Of a stretch of 64,000 nt of DNA, positions 63,027-64,000 are shown in pieces. The stretch spans positions 1,363,486 through 1,427,485 of the forward strand of contig ML133443.1 in the NCBI GenBank assembly GCA_003864495.1. Reading direction: 5' to 3'. The stretch comes from Nemopilema nomurai (lineage: Eukaryota; Cnidaria; Scyphozoa; Rhizostomeae; Rhizostomatidae). The notes beneath the pieces were generated by a model that was given only the letters and a program-made list of their open reading frames with translations, was not told the origin of the DNA and did no database searches. Numbering within the stretch: the stretch's first letter is position 1; the number at the start of each line of letters is the position of its first letter. Both the position numbers and the translations under genes were made by a program.

Positions 63027-64000
63027 GTGAGTGACATCAATTTCACTTAAATGTTTTAATGATTGATGGTGCATAAAAATGTCCTTTTATGTTGATGAAC
63101 TTTTTGATGTTGTGGAACACATTGTCCCTGATATTCTGTAATGACGTTTTTTTGTAGCAAAACGTTTAAGAAAAGGGGGAGTGTCATCTTTGAGAATTCA
63201 GAACATGTAGTGAATTCAAAGAGCTAAAGATATCTATCAAGCACATTTCACAGGCTTACTAACTTTTCAACACTAACTTTCCACAAAATGGGACCAATCT
63301 CTGTCCCATGAAAACGCTTCTTGAAACTTTGATCAAAATCAATCCTTCACCATACTCACATCACTAAATACCGTCAAGCATCGCTTTAAATAACTAAGGT
63401 ATTATTGCATTTAAAGTGTAGGCAGTACGGTATGCAAACGGATTTCGTATTTGTATGGAAATTGACCCAAAGATAATTTTAGTTATTTCTCGCAAAAATG
63501 CCTTGTTACAACATTAGGTTATTAAAGCGTGTGCTAGTCTTGTTCTGAAATTATTCCAAAAACGATGACATCACGCAGAAAGGTGTGATTTGTATATCCG
63601 AAAGAGTTTCTTAACCCATACTCTGTTTTTCGTGTGTACACGCATGTTGCTCTTATGTGATTACAAGTAAAAGACGTTCTGCCAAAAATGAATGCCCGAC
63701 TGTTTCTGGATGTTTCTGTGGACGTTTGCAGTGACAGGACCTTAAGCACTGTTCTGTGCCTTTTTGAAATTTTGTCCTAAAATCAGCTTATAGCCTGAAA
63801 TATCATATCATTTTACTTTGAGTTTTCAGAAAGCAAGTAATACCCAATCAAGGAACAATTAGTCAAACAATCTAACACCCGTTCTATTATGAACCCATTG
63901 TTCGACTGGAAGATCAAAAGATCAGCCATGTTTCAAAATCCAAGGGCAGGAATTTTCCCAATAAAACAATCTGAAATTCTACAAAAGACATATACAAATT
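63027..64000 (+). other. Intron of the MANSC-domain gene, to window end
   Basis: After the donor at 63027 I see no further exon that continues the frame. The region is AT-rich with short open frames only. Confidence 0.45.

Noticed and set aside
1..64000. CRISPR arrays, insertion sequences, bacterial operons or viral genes
   Set aside because: All repeats seen are simple or minisatellite arrays without spacers, no transposase or viral protein is encoded in any long frame, and all genes are spliced metazoan genes.

Overview
The window looks like nuclear DNA from an intron-rich, AT-rich, ciliated invertebrate animal. All recognisable genes are metazoan, have GT-AG introns of tens to a few thousand bases, and can be spliced by eye into proteins close to full vertebrate length. 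An early-branching animal such as a cnidarian fits this texture, but that is inference: nothing in the window fixes the taxon. I see no operons, prophage, CRISPR array, rRNA or tRNA.

Layout, left to right: the last exon of TAF6 (+, 187-504); WDPCP/fritz (-, 1162-13424, 23 coding exons); neurochondrin NCDN (+, 13665-15988); the pseudophosphatase MTMR9 (-, 17195-24196, 13 exons); a GGT7-like gamma-glutamyltransferase (+, 27541-39339, 15 exons); the U5 snRNP GTPase EFTUD2 (-, 41679-45707, 2 exons); the F-box protein FBXO9 (+, 45978-54374, 13 exons); the DNA-repair enzyme TDP2 (-, 56494-58961, 4 exons); and the 5' part of a MANSC-domain membrane protein of KIAA0319/LRP11 type (+, from 61540, running off the right end). 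For every gene complete in the window, intron phases match across each junction and the coding length is a multiple of three: WDPCP 770 aa, NCDN 685, MTMR9 553, GGT7-like 601, EFTUD2 973, FBXO9 426, TDP2 264.

The nine genes alternate strands without exception. This gives close head-to-head pairs (WDPCP/NCDN 240 bp apart, EFTUD2/FBXO9 270 bp apart), looser divergent pairs (MTMR9/GGT7, TDP2/MANSC gene) and convergent pairs between them. The genes share no single pathway. They cover transcription (TAF6), cilia and planar polarity (WDPCP), phosphoinositide regulation (MTMR9), glutathione metabolism or a derived role (GGT7-like), splicing (EFTUD2), ubiquitin ligation (FBXO9) and topoisomerase-2 damage repair (TDP2).

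I found no undescribed multi-gene system. Points most worth a second look: the GGT7-like protein keeps its catalytic threonine but lacks most known substrate-binding residues; four E2F-type sites lie just upstream of TDP2, which itself lacks the N-terminal UBA region; a 123-bp satellite sits in a GGT7 intron; FBXO9 has a start codon cut off by its first intron and a GC-AG intron next to a duplicated intronic segment; EFTUD2 is strikingly intron-poor; and there is a possible small membrane-protein ORF near 27.1 kb.
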